Origin: Symploca sp. SIO1C2
Lineage (GTDB): Bacteria; Cyanobacteriota; Cyanobacteriia; Cyanobacteriales; Coleofasciculaceae
DNA length: 64,000 bases
Reading direction: 5' to 3'
NCBI GenBank assembly: GCA_010672925.1
Contig: JAAHFP010000003.1
Location: forward strand, 124,001-188,000
Shown here: positions 18,632-26,989 of the stretch, piece after piece
Numbering within the stretch: position 1 is the first letter of the stretch
Layout of the letters: each line of letters starts with the position of its first letter
Notes under the pieces: generated by a model
The model's database searches: none
Seen by the model: only the letters and a program-made list of their open reading frames with translations
What the model was told of the DNA's origin: nothing
Program-made: the position numbers and the translations under genes

Positions 18632-18955
18632 GGGAGCGGAGGAGCGGAGGAGCAGAGGAGCTGGGGGAGCTGGGGGAGCGGAGGAAGCTGGGGGAGCGGA
18701 GGAGCGGAGAAGCGGAGGAAGAGAAATACAATTGTTCTGACCCCTTGGGGTATTTCCATATATGGTTTTTTTTTAGCACCCAAACGCCATATATAGGAGT
18801 TGACAAAATGCACTACCCTTTAAGTTTTCACCTACCACCTACCACCTACCACCTACCACCTACCACCTACTACCTACCACCTACCACCTACTACCTAATA
18901 CCTACCACCTACCACCTACCACCTACTACCTAATACCTACCACCTACCACCTAAC
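18632..18955. repeat. Repeat-only spacer between mltG and yqeG
   Basis: Positions 18632-18722 hold GGAGCGGAGGAGC-type purine repeats. Positions 18830-18955 hold about 17 copies of the heptamer CCTACCA with variants, ending directly at the yqeG start codon. No gene is visible. Confidence 0.85.
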
Positions 18956-18957
18956 AT

Positions 18958-19521
18958 ATGTCTTTGCTATCAAACTTACAACCTGACTTAGTTTTAGGGG
19001 GGTCAATCCTGAGCCTAACCCCTGAGATCATCAAGGAACAACAGCTAAAGGGTTTAGTATTGGATGTCGATCAAACCTTAGTGCCAATGACCACTAAAGC
19101 TGTATCTCAGGAACTAAAACAATGGGTAGAGGAAATCAGACTAGTTGCAGCGCTATGGTTGGTAAGTAACAATCTTAGCCAAAGCCGGATTGGTAATATT
19201 GCCGACTCGCTTAATTTACCCTATATCCTAGGAGCCCGTAAACCTTCACGACGCAAGTTAAAAAGAGCAGTTGAAGCAATGAATTTACCAGTAGAACAAG
19301 TGGCAATGGTAGGCGATCGCTTATTTACCGATGTTCTAGCAGGCAACCGGCTGGGAATGTTTACCATTCTTGTAGAACCAATCCGCGATCCAACTGTGTC
19401 TGTGGCTTCCCATCCCACCCGTAACCTTGAAGTTTGGCTTTCCCAAGCATTGGGAGTTTCCCTCTCAGATAAGCAACAAAACTTCATAAAATCTGACAAA
19501 ACACAAAAAAACGAAATATAA
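18958..19521 (+). CDS. YqeG family HAD-IIIA phosphatase
   Basis: 187 aa. HAD signatures: motif I LVLDVDQTLVPM (the two catalytic Asp of DxDxT), motif II LWLVSNNLS, Lys in KPSRRKLKRAVEAM, and motif III/IV AMVGDRLFTDVLAGNRLG. YqeG-type proteins are putative phosphatidylglycerophosphate or related phosphatases. The ATG at 18958 directly follows a heptamer repeat array, so its ribosome site is embedded in repeat sequence. The last 20 residues are lysine-rich and unconserved. Confidence 0.9.
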   Translation: MSLLSNLQPDLVLGGSILSLTPEIIKEQQLKGLVLDVDQTLVPMTTKAVSQELKQWVEEIRLVAALWLVSNNLSQSRIGNIADSLNLPYILGARKPSRRKLKRAVEAMNLPVEQVAMVGDRLFTDVLAGNRLGMFTILVEPIRDPTVSVASHPTRNLEVWLSQALGVSLSDKQQNFIKSDKTQKNEI

Positions 19522-20074
19522 AGAAAACATTATGAAAAACTGTAAATTCAGGAATCTCTGACAAACTAAGAATTGATTCAAATGGGGTCAGCCAATATAA
19601 AGACCCTAAACATACAAAACCTAAATACTTTAATAAAGAAGTAGAGTGCCCAAAGCTATCCTTGGATAGCTTCTGCATTCTACTATCTTGTTGTTTGTTG
19701 TGTTTTGCGACTGCCTCAAACTACGAAATTACTTCTTGCTCTTCAGAAACACTCTGGCTAATGGTTAATGGCGAATTGCTAATTGCTAATTGCTAATTGC
19801 TAATTGCTAAGAAACACTAAGTCACCGAGTCAGGAGGGAAGAGGATTTTGCTTGTTTCTTTCATCCATTGCGATCGCGTCGCGTCCGTGGGAGGCTCAGA
19901 TCTTGCACGCCTATCGAAAACATACTTGTCGAGGTAGGCAACAGGGAACAGCTCATCTGGCAAAAGTGATAAGATTTGACTGTTTCAGCATTGGAATTGA
20001 CTGACAAACAACAAACAACAAATAACAAACAACAAACAACAAACAATAAACAACAAACAACAAACAACAAACAA
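19522..20074. repeat. Spacer before proB with two heptamer arrays
   Basis: Positions 19774-19810 hold ATTGCTA heptamers and 20004-20074 hold CAACAAA-type heptamers that run right up to the proB start. A hairpin AGCTATCCTTGGATAGCT lies near 19660 with no strong T-run. No gene is visible. Confidence 0.8.
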
Positions 20075-20077
20075 CCA

Positions 20078-21190
20078 ATGACCACAATTGTTGTCAAAGT
20101 TGGTACATCTAGTTTGACTCAATCAAATACGGGTCAGCTAGCTCTCTCTACAATTGCTAAACTAGTAGAAACCCTTACCCACTTACGCTCCTGTGGTCAT
20201 CATGTAGTGCTGGTTAGTTCTGGGGCTGTGGGCATTGGCTGTGGAAGGTTGGGATTAAAGTCTCGTCCTCAGAGAATAGCTCTTAAACAAGCAGTAGCTG
20301 CTGTTGGTCAAGGACGCCTGATGAGAGTGTACGATGATTTTTTTACCACTTTGCAGCAACCAATTGCTCAAGTTCTCCTCAGCCGCCGCGACTTTATACA
20401 GCGCAGTTGCTATGTAAATGCTTCCGCTACCTTTGGGGAATTGCTGGAATTAGGGGTTATCCCAGTGGTGAATGAAAATGATACCGTAGCAGTGGACGAA
20501 CTAAAGTTTGGGGATAATGATACCCTCTCGGCGATGGTCGCAAGTTTAATTGCCGCAGACTGGTTATTTTTATTAACAGATGTAGACAGATTGTACTCGG
20601 CAGACCCCCGTGAAGTACCCAATGCTCAGCCAATTGCACTAGTTAGCAATATGGCGCAGTTAGAAGAATTACAGGTACAAACAGGGGCAGCTGGTTCTCA
20701 ATGGGGAACTGGGGGTATGGTAACTAAAATTGAAGCTGCCCGAATTGCCACTAGTGCTGGTGTGAGGACGGTAATTACAGAAGGACGCTACCCGGAAACA
20801 ATCGAAAAAATCTTACAGGGAGAGCCCCTCGGTACCCAGTTTGAACCCCAGCCTCAGACTCATAATGCCCGCAAACACTGGATTGCCTACAGTTTAGTCC
20901 CTACAGGTAAACTCTATCTTGATCCTGGAGCTGTAACAGCGATTTGTCAGGGAGGAAAATCTCTGTTAGCGGCAGGGATTACTAAAATTGAGGGGGATTT
21001 TGACTCATCAGAGGCCGTACAGCTTTGCGACAACCATGGTTCAGAAGTGGCTAGAGGGTTAGTCAAATACAGCAGCACCGAATTACAGAAGATTTTAGGA
21101 TGTCAATCCGAGGAAATTCCTACTATTTTAGGTTATGAGGCTGCTAAAGAGGTTATTCATCGAGATGATTTAGTTGTTATTTGTTATTAG
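20078..21190 (+). CDS. proB: Glutamate 5-kinase
   Basis: 370 aa from the ATG at 20078 ([15 protein letters not shown]); the frame is open further upstream only because the heptamer repeat lacks stops. It phosphorylates glutamate in proline biosynthesis. Motifs: [10 protein letters not shown] and VSSGAVGIG of the amino-acid kinase fold, [34 protein letters not shown], and [12 protein letters not shown]. Residues from about 275 form the PUA domain ([29 protein letters not shown]). Its 3' end is followed by TTGTTATTAGTTGTTTG repeats. Confidence 0.96.
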   Translation: MTTIVVKVGTSSLTQSNTGQLALSTIAKLVETLTHLRSCGHHVVLVSSGAVGIGCGRLGLKSRPQRIALKQAVAAVGQGRLMRVYDDFFTTLQQPIAQVLLSRRDFIQRSCYVNASATFGELLELGVIPVVNENDTVAVDELKFGDNDTLSAMVASLIAADWLFLLTDVDRLYSADPREVPNAQPIALVSNMAQLEELQVQTGAAGSQWGTGGMVTKIEAARIATSAGVRTVITEGRYPETIEKILQGEPLGTQFEPQPQTHNARKHWIAYSLVPTGKLYLDPGAVTAICQGGKSLLAAGITKIEGDFDSSEAVQLCDNHGSEVARGLVKYSSTELQKILGCQSEEIPTILGYEAAKEVIHRDDLVVICY

Positions 21191-21220
21191 TTGTTTGTTT
21201 TTTGTTATTGGTCATTTGTT

Positions 21221-21338
21221 ATATAGCGCTACACACTATAGATTTTCTTTGTGTCCTACCCTTCGGGAACTCCTTCGGAGAATGTGATTTTGTGGTGAGG
21301 TCTCTTCATGTCCTAACCTATTTGCGTAGTGCTATATC
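21221..21338. repeat. MITE-like element, family E
   Basis: ATATAGCGCTACACACTATAG at the left is mirrored by CTATTTGCGTAGTGCTATAT at the right. The right arm includes GGTTAGGACAT in reverse, matching a lone half copy at 34965-34995. Its right edge touches the thiL stop codon. An internal CTTCGGGAACTCCTTCGGAG part is also palindromic. Confidence 0.6.
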
Positions 21339-22356
21339 AACAATTTCCGAAATGCTGAAATCCACGAGAGAGAAACAACTCCTCATCAGCATAAGTGCCA
21401 GTACTATCTGTTAACCAAACTTCATTGCCTGTGGTAACCTGGCCAATAACTGCTGCTCCTTTCCCCAACTGTTCTACCAGTACCTCAGCTGACTCCGCTG
21501 ACAAGCACATTACTAATTCAAAATCTTCACCACCATACAATACCCAGTCCAAAACTTGCTCTGGGGATACCAATTTACTTAATAAGGGTGGAATGGGAAT
21601 TCTGGTTCTTTCAACTATAGCACCAACCCCACTAGCACGGCATAATTGTACAACTGCATTTGCCAAACCATCACTGCTATCCATTGCTGCTACGGAAATG
21701 GGAGATAAGAGATTCCCAAGTATGGGCAAAACATCAAACCTTGGTTGGGGACGTTGATGAGCACGAATCAAGGACATACGTTCAGTTTCCCTGAGATTTA
21801 AACCGAATTCTGGATTGAGTAATAACTCCAAGCCTCCTCGTGAAGCACCGTGTACCCCAGTAACTACAATCGCATCCCCCACTTGAGCAACGGATCGACG
21901 AAGAACATGCTCAGGCCAAACTTGACCAAAAGCAGTAATTGAGATGTTTATTACAGGAGAACGACAGATATCGCCTCCTACTATTGGTGTATTATACTGT
22001 TGCAAACAGTCGGTAAGACCTTGATAGAGTTGCTCAACCCAACTAACTGCAACCTCGTTATTAATACTTAAGCCAACGGTAATGCCTAAGGAAGATGCTC
22101 CCATTGCCGCTAAATCCGATAAATTAGCCGCCGCTGCCCGCCAACCAACATCTTCAGGGCTAGTAGTGCGATCGCTAAAATGTACCCCATCCACCAAAAC
22201 ATCTGTCGTTACTACCAGAGATTGACCCGACTCTGGAGCAGGAATGACTGCTGCATCATCCCCGACAATATCCCGTGGGCAAAAGCGCTGCAACCGCTCT
22301 AAAAGTCCCTGTTCCCCAACATCTCCTATCCGCAGGGAAGATTTATCACTGCTCAT
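21337..22356 (-). CDS. thiL: Thiamine-monophosphate kinase
   Basis: 339 aa. It converts thiamine monophosphate to thiamine diphosphate, the active cofactor. Motifs: VGDDAAVIPAP, TTDVLVDGVHFS, WRAAAANLSDLAAMGA, IVGGDICRSP, MDSSDGLANAVVQLC and GGEDFELVMCL, all typical of the AIR-synthase-like ThiL fold with its Mg-binding Asp residues. Its ATG overlaps the stop of the upstream membrane protein (ATGA), so they are translationally coupled. No TPP riboswitch is visible ahead of the pair. Confidence 0.95.
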   Translation of the reverse strand: MSSDKSSLRIGDVGEQGLLERLQRFCPRDIVGDDAAVIPAPESGQSLVVTTDVLVDGVHFSDRTTSPEDVGWRAAAANLSDLAAMGASSLGITVGLSINNEVAVSWVEQLYQGLTDCLQQYNTPIVGGDICRSPVINISITAFGQVWPEHVLRRSVAQVGDAIVVTGVHGASRGGLELLLNPEFGLNLRETERMSLIRAHQRPQPRFDVLPILGNLLSPISVAAMDSSDGLANAVVQLCRASGVGAIVERTRIPIPPLLSKLVSPEQVLDWVLYGGEDFELVMCLSAESAEVLVEQLGKGAAVIGQVTTGNEVWLTDSTGTYADEELFLSRGFQHFGNC

Positions 22357-22691
22357 ACGGATTTATCGATTGAGGGACGCCTGCGCAGTTTGGGGAAACG
22401 ATAAAACGTATCTCCATCTAAATCAACTTCAGGAACCGCACCCAACTGTTCCACTTGCTGCTCCAGATACTGCTTCGCCTGTTGCACATCCACCCTGGAT
22501 GCTGCCGTTAGTTGAATCAAAGAAATACAACTGCTTTGCTCTTCCAGTAGTCGGTAGAAGGCATCTTCTAACTGTTGCCGATTATAGGCTTCTTCCAACC
22601 GCTGTTGAGGATTCCGGATATTCCGCTGTATTAGTACCCCTACGAAGGCTCCCAGGGTAATTAACAGTAGTACGTCGATGATAATTGGCAT
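22353..22691 (-). CDS. Membrane-anchored conserved protein upstream of thiL
   Basis: 112 aa. One N-terminal membrane helix (IIIDVLLLITLGAFVGVLI) is followed by a charged helical stretch (RNPQQRLEEAYNRQQLEDAF) and a C-terminal part that could be a small winged helix (SLIQLTAASRVDVQQAKQYL, DGDTFYRFP). It overlaps thiL by 4 bases in an ATGA junction, so it is the first gene of that operon. Function unknown. Confidence 0.75.
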   Translation of the reverse strand: MPIIIDVLLLITLGAFVGVLIQRNIRNPQQRLEEAYNRQQLEDAFYRLLEEQSSCISLIQLTAASRVDVQQAKQYLEQQVEQLGAVPEVDLDGDTFYRFPKLRRRPSIDKSV

Positions 22692-22829
22692 AAAGGCAAT
22701 TAGTATAAGGCTTTTGAGACTACAGCCATTGCTCTGCGGACAGCTGCATCAGCATTCAGATTATAGTCGAACTGAAGCTGCTAATTCACTACGCGAATCT
22801 GTTTCAGTTAGTTTGAGTACTTCTTGTGG

Positions 22830-22847
22830 AACAGGCATCTTGCCTGT
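22830..22847. repeat. ACAGGCATCTTGCCTGT palindrome
   Basis: Interspersed palindrome also seen near 8836, 44350 and 44405. The spacer 22692-22915 otherwise shows nothing. Confidence 0.6.
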
Positions 22848-22915
22848 CATCGGAAACGATCGCAGAGCATCAACATCTTTGCTATAGCTAATTTTTTTCA
22901 TATTAAGATTTTTAT

Positions 22916-23407
22916 TTATTGTATTTCATTTGATTCTTGAAGAGTGCGAACATACAGCACTTGACTGACTCGGAAGCCTGCTTCGCCAATTAAGCGATCA
23001 AGTAGCGGCTTGACAGCGGGAATAAGCCCTTGATTTTTGGCATTAACCAGAATACCTAAAATGCCACGAATTTTGAGCCCGTATTGTAAGGCAATTTTTC
23101 TACCAAGTCGTTCGTCAATCAGTAAACGATCTGCATTTATTTCAAGAGCCAGAGATATCGCAGCTGCTTCACCGGAATCAATGGTTTGAGCAAAAGTTTG
23201 AACTAATTGAAGGTTTTTAGGAGGTTGAATCTAAAGTCACCCTAGGTTAATCAATTTAGCGATTGTCGGCTGAATTTCAGGAAAGTTTATCAGTTCAGTA
23301 TGAACAATGGGTGGAATAAGAAGTTTGGGGTAAATCTGTTGCAGGAGATTGATTTCGCCAATCACAGCTAGATTGCTCAGAGGTGAGGTATTACTAACAA
23401 TCAGCAT
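22916..23407 (-). pseudogene. DUF3368 (PIN-like) toxin gene with two in-frame stops
   Basis: The frame runs from the ATG at 23407 to a TAA at 22916-22918, 163 codons in all. It begins MLIVSNTSPLSNLAVIGEIN and later reads GEAAAISLALEINADRLLID, then DERLGRKIALQYGLKIRGIL, the PIN-like core of DUF3368. Between the halves the frame reads LINLG, TGA, CTT, TAG, IQPPKNLQ, so two codons (probably Trp and Gln or Glu) are now stops. No frameshift is needed. The upstream antitoxin gene overlaps the ATG by one base (TAATG). The toxin is therefore probably dead while the antitoxin is intact. Confidence 0.82.
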
Positions 23408-23643
23408 TACCAACCATCCTGACGCAGGCTAGTGAGGTCTTGCTCTAAATCTTCAACATCATAGTGAACATTGATACCACGACTAGCAATCAGTCGTTGG
23501 AATTCAATTTGATGGAGTCCAGTAATTTTACTGGCAGTGCCAAGGGTGATACGCTGCTGTTGGAATAGCGAGATCGCTAATTCAGTACGCAAATCGGTTT
23601 CAGTCAGTTGGAGATTGTCGGTTAGTTCAAGGGTGATTTGCAT
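23407..23643 (-). CDS. UPF0175 family antitoxin
   Basis: 78 aa. Pattern MQITLELTDNLQL, then RTELAISLFQQQRITLGTAS, KITGLHQIEFQRLIASRGI and a short acidic tail. UPF0175 proteins contain a helix-turn-helix-like region and pair with DUF3368 PIN-like toxins. Here the toxin gene directly downstream carries two nonsense codons. A 60-bp relic of a second UPF0175 gene lies at 24662-24722. Confidence 0.88.
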   Translation of the reverse strand: MQITLELTDNLQLTETDLRTELAISLFQQQRITLGTASKITGLHQIEFQRLIASRGINVHYDVEDLEQDLTSLRQDGW

Positions 23644-23750
23644 GATTTATGCTTTGTGATTGAGTTCTGGGTTAAGTTTATCTGTTGGGTGTCGTTGCTT
23701 CAACCCAACCTACAATTGTTGTTAGGCAACAACTAGATAACGCAGAACTT

Positions 23751-24047
23751 ATGAACACAAATAATACTAAGATTAATCCCATAGATGGGGATATGCTACC
23801 TGAATATGATTTCACAGTTGGTATACGGGGAAAACATTACCAAGAATATCGGCAAGGACATACTGTGAAAATTTATCAAGCAGATGGAACAACAGTAGTA
23901 CAGCACTTTACTCTGGAAGAAGGTGCGATAATGCTGGATCCAGATGTGCAAAGATTTTTTCCGGATGCAGCTGCTGTAAATCATGCACTACGCACACTGA
24001 TTCATCTAATCCCTCACCAAAATGACGGGAATTCAATGGGAAAATAA
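23751..24047 (+). CDS. Small putative antitoxin-like protein
   Basis: 98 aa from the ATG at 23751 (MNTNNTKINPIDGDMLPEYD); an earlier in-frame start at 23685 is less likely. The core DMLPEYDFTVGIRGKHYQEY, RQGHTVKIYQADGTTVVQHF and EEGAIMLDPDVQRFFPDAAA is a pattern often seen in short cyanobacterial proteins next to toxin-like genes; the C-terminal part resembles a dimerisation helix. Neighbours are the degraded DUF3368 pair and two further small ORFs. The antitoxin role is an inference. Confidence 0.6.
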   Translation: MNTNNTKINPIDGDMLPEYDFTVGIRGKHYQEYRQGHTVKIYQADGTTVVQHFTLEEGAIMLDPDVQRFFPDAAAVNHALRTLIHLIPHQNDGNSMGK

Positions 24048-24188
24048 TAGTGTGATTGCCTCCGGCACCAGCGAAGCTGATCGCTTACCGCTAATGACGT
24101 ATAATATTAACCTAAGTTTTTGCTTTGATGTCCTTTAAGCCTGTAGGAACAGTTTTTGTGCCGAGAGGTTATTACACCTTAGTCTGAT

Positions 24189-24428
24189 GTGGATTTTGAA
24201 ATTATCGGTGACATTACCAATATCCAACCCATTGCTATTGGCAGAGGTATTCGCGATCGCTCTCGTTTACAAAAGTATTATGGTAAAGGAAATTGGAGAA
24301 AATTGAAGGGAGTGGCACAAGTGAGGCTTCCTGACAATACAATACATTTAGCAGAGATCCATTGGTATGAGGCTCATGGCATAGGCAAAAAGGAGTTCAA
24401 ATTAAAGTTGCCATTCCTGGATGAATGA
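24189..24428 (+). CDS. Small conserved protein of unknown function
   Basis: 79 aa, starting at a GTG (24189). It reads MDFEIIGDITNIQPIAIGRG, LQKYYGKGNWRKLKGVAQVR, then HLAEIHWYEAHGIGKKEFKL. This is a recurrent short cyanobacterial family found beside small partner ORFs; a type II toxin-like role is often assumed but not shown here. Its stop overlaps the next ATG by four bases (ATGA), so the two are coupled. Confidence 0.6.
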   Translation: MDFEIIGDITNIQPIAIGRGIRDRSRLQKYYGKGNWRKLKGVAQVRLPDNTIHLAEIHWYEAHGIGKKEFKLKLPFLDE

Positions 24429-24664
24429 TGAACACACAAGACAACCAAACAATTCACTTTGCCCTATGTCTTAACAATGAGGGGTACAAGGCATCACTAG
24501 AAGTTGGAAAGCTCTACCGTATCATTGTTGATGAACAAGCCGCATCCCACGGACTAATTCGTATTGTTGATGAAAGTGGAGAGGATTACGCTTTTTCTGC
24601 TAAACGTTTTTATCCTGTGCAATTGCCACAAAATGTTGAAGAGGTTCTATTAACATCATCTTGA
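24425..24664 (+). CDS. Small conserved protein, partner of the 24189 gene
   Basis: 79 aa. The sequence HFALCLNNEGYKASLEVGKL, YRIIVDEQAASHGLIRIVDE, SGEDYAFSAKRFYPVQLP looks like a small beta-rich fold. It is translationally coupled to the preceding gene through an ATGA overlap. Such coupled pairs of about 80 aa are common in cyanobacterial accessory regions. I do not recognise a function. Confidence 0.6.
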   Translation: MMNTQDNQTIHFALCLNNEGYKASLEVGKLYRIIVDEQAASHGLIRIVDESGEDYAFSAKRFYPVQLPQNVEEVLLTSS

Positions 24665-24722
24665 TGGAATCGAGTAATTTTGCTAGCAGTGTCAAGGGTG
24701 ATACGCTGCTGTTAGAATAGTA
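24662..24722 (-). pseudogene. Relic of a second UPF0175 gene
   Basis: The 60 bases match 23512-23572 inside the intact UPF0175 gene at all but about eight positions, including AAGGGTGATACGCTGCTGTT. There is no start and no downstream toxin. It shows that a second copy of the antitoxin once lay here. Confidence 0.65.
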
Positions 24723-24801
24723 CGAGCGCTTGCTAATACAGGCTATAAGCCTGTCCCACAGTCTGCTAAAGTTCTACATACAACTGGTGTATATAAAAAT
24801 C

Positions 24802-25674
24802 TTAAACAACTATATCATACTCCATAATTAATGGCAAAAGCTTTTCTAAATAAAATTCTACAGTTGCTCTATGTATTGGATATCTTGATTTCTTTTGAAG
24901 GTTACCTACAAAAACTAGACGATAATTTTTATAAGGACAAACTAGACTCCAGGCAGTAATTTTTTGTCCTTGACCATCTTCCTTAATATCCATAAAAGAC
25001 AAATGCTCAAGACTGGTGTCCTTGCCAAAAGGATTTTTACTAGTGTCTGTGAAGTTATCTAATAAAGCAGCAAGCATTGTAGTGTCAAACTTTCCACCAT
25101 AACCATCTACTCTAGAGCGGGCAATAGTGTCAAAACCTATTAGAATAGCTATTCCATCAATGTAATTGTTTCGCGCAGCACATTGATCAAGCATAGGTTG
25201 CATAGCTTTAAGCACATCCTCTGGCTCTTTATACTTGGGTATAGTGGATTTTTTAATTAAATCTAGAGTACTTTTCCGTGACTTATCTACTTCTTGCCTA
25301 ACCTTAACATCACTTGGATTAAGCAATTTAAGTGGTAGATTAAGCACTTTAACTGGCACTCCCCAAGCATTAACCAGCGTTACCCGAATCTCTCCCTCCA
25401 TCTCCTCCTGCGCAGCCGTCAACAAAAACTTAGCAGCACCATAAGTCCCTCCAAAACGATGCAATACTACTGCTGGCTCTCCTACAGGTTTGCTACTAAA
25501 TAGAGGAGAAGTCTCCAACATACAGTAAATAGGATACTCTTCTTCCTCATAAGGCCATTCATTCCCAGAAGGTTGCAAATCAACTGTCATCAAATAAGTC
25601 TTACCCACCTGTGCCTCACGGGGATAGCTAATCACAGGCTGAATAGATAAGGGTAATTGTTTAATATCAGACAT
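24802..25674 (-). CDS. Third gene of the vWA-CHAT operon, N-terminal beta domain plus unknown C-terminal domain
   Basis: 290 aa. The N-terminal 115 residues (VISYPREAQVGKTYLMTVDL, EEEYPIYCMLETSPLFSS, EPAVVLHRFGGTYGAAKFLL) form a probable Ig-like beta domain that recurs in cyanobacterial multi-domain signalling and conflict proteins. The C-terminal 150 residues (YIDGIAILIGFDTIARSRVD, FDTTMLAALLDNFTD, ITAWSLVCPYKNYRLVFVGN) match nothing I know. Its start overlaps the CHAT gene by 8 bases with AGGAGG upstream, so it is co-translated. A role as adaptor or effector in the system is inferred from position only. Confidence 0.7.
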   Translation of the reverse strand: MSDIKQLPLSIQPVISYPREAQVGKTYLMTVDLQPSGNEWPYEEEEYPIYCMLETSPLFSSKPVGEPAVVLHRFGGTYGAAKFLLTAAQEEMEGEIRVTLVNAWGVPVKVLNLPLKLLNPSDVKVRQEVDKSRKSTLDLIKKSTIPKYKEPEDVLKAMQPMLDQCAARNNYIDGIAILIGFDTIARSRVDGYGGKFDTTMLAALLDNFTDTSKNPFGKDTSLEHLSFMDIKEDGQGQKITAWSLVCPYKNYRLVFVGNLQKKSRYPIHRATVEFYLEKLLPLIMEYDIVV

Positions 25675-26989
25675 GAGGCTTTCCTCCTGATGGGGTGAGC
25701 CGGAGTACCGTCATCGGGTTGCCGTAGTAGACATACATGAAAGTGTAGAAGAAAAGCTCCCAATTTTCTGGCTTTGTCACACCACTTTGGAGTTTTTTGG
25801 CTGCTTGCGATCGCAAATTACGTAAAATTTCAGGAACAGACAATTCTGGATTACTCCGGTACTCCTGAAAAAAGTTATGAGCAATCTGAGCTGCATACTT
25901 ATCATTAACTTTCTCCAGAGTGCCGATTACTCCTCTTGCTCCCTTCTTGAGAAAGAAAGTAGGAAAGCCTATGTAAAATTCAGATGTTTGAAATTCATAG
26001 TCTCTGCGCAAACGCCCAGAATGACAGGCATTCATAAAAACAACTGTGTCACAGTTCTTTAAAAAGCTAAAATTCCAGTAGCGAAGCTGCATTAATGATG
26101 TTCTTGTTTCTTTGCCGATATTGAAAAATTTTCTTTCTTCTCCAAAAGTCACATCAGAGATATCATCACCGAAAAAACCGTGATTAGCAATATACATAAG
26201 AGCTACATCATGTCGTACTTGAGGCAAGTAACTTGAAAATTCACATATTTCTTCAAATAAATTAGCTTTAAATTGGTTGATTACCTTAACCTCTTCTCTG
26301 ACATGGGTAAGTTCTTTCGTGGTTGCATAGGCAATAATTTCTCCGCAACACTCCTGACGATGAGGATTTATGGGAATTAATCTATCTGCTTCGTCTAAAT
26401 TATCTGGATCTGGAATGTCTTGCCAACGCACGGTGGGGATGGAAGCTCCGAGATGTTCGTTGGTCGATAGATCCATCATTTCCCAAGGAATTTCAAAATC
26501 AGTGCGGTCATTAATGATCAGACAGGATAAGTCTTGTTGAAATTTTTCTTTTAGTGTTTTTCGCAATCGAATCAGCCAACCACGAATCTGACGCGCTTCA
26601 GCTTTATTTTCAGAAAAACCACGCATATTACCTATAATGATATCTGGTAAATGGCTGTTGGGCTTATTCATATGTTTGCTGTAAGATAGCACTGGTGGAG
26701 AGTTAAACTTTGTCTCCAATGTTTGCTGCTCTGCATGGTGGGCACGAACTCGATACAAATTATCTTGAGCTTCTACGTATAAAATTGCTAATTCTCTAGC
26801 AAATTTTTGCTCTAATTTTACAGAAAAAGTAGTTTCTATAGGAATTGCTTCGGATTTAACTGCATTCTGCTCTTGTACCTGTAGGTTTTTCTTTTGTATA
26901 AGTTCCTCTGGTGACATTGCATCAGCAAGCAAGTCACGCCGCTGAAGATTTTGGCTACTTGTTATCCTTTGGGTAAAGTTGTTTGCCAT
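25667..26989 (-). CDS. CHAT-domain caspase-like protease
   Basis: 440 aa from the ATG at 26989, chosen because GGAGG lies seven bases upstream and the start gives MANNFTQR. The C-terminal half is the CHAT peptidase: catalytic His in MYIANHGFFGD and catalytic Cys in VFMNACHSGRLRR, followed by FLKKGARGVIGTLEKVNDKY and AHNFFQEY, which usually close the fold. The N-terminal 150 residues are unassigned. CHAT proteases act in programmed-death and conflict systems, where they are triggered by a sensor. The upstream vWA gene shares one base with it (TAATG), so both are coupled. Confidence 0.88.
   Translation of the reverse strand: MANNFTQRITSSQNLQRRDLLADAMSPEELIQKKNLQVQEQNAVKSEAIPIETTFSVKLEQKFARELAILYVEAQDNLYRVRAHHAEQQTLETKFNSPPVLSYSKHMNKPNSHLPDIIIGNMRGFSENKAEARQIRGWLIRLRKTLKEKFQQDLSCLIINDRTDFEIPWEMMDLSTNEHLGASIPTVRWQDIPDPDNLDEADRLIPINPHRQECCGEIIAYATTKELTHVREEVKVINQFKANLFEEICEFSSYLPQVRHDVALMYIANHGFFGDDISDVTFGEERKFFNIGKETRTSLMQLRYWNFSFLKNCDTVVFMNACHSGRLRRDYEFQTSEFYIGFPTFFLKKGARGVIGTLEKVNDKYAAQIAHNFFQEYRSNPELSVPEILRNLRSQAAKKLQSGVTKPENWELFFYTFMYVYYGNPMTVLRLTPSGGKPHV

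Noticed and set aside
21337-22691. TPP riboswitch before thiL
   Set aside because: I found no thi-box-like conserved core in 22692-22915.
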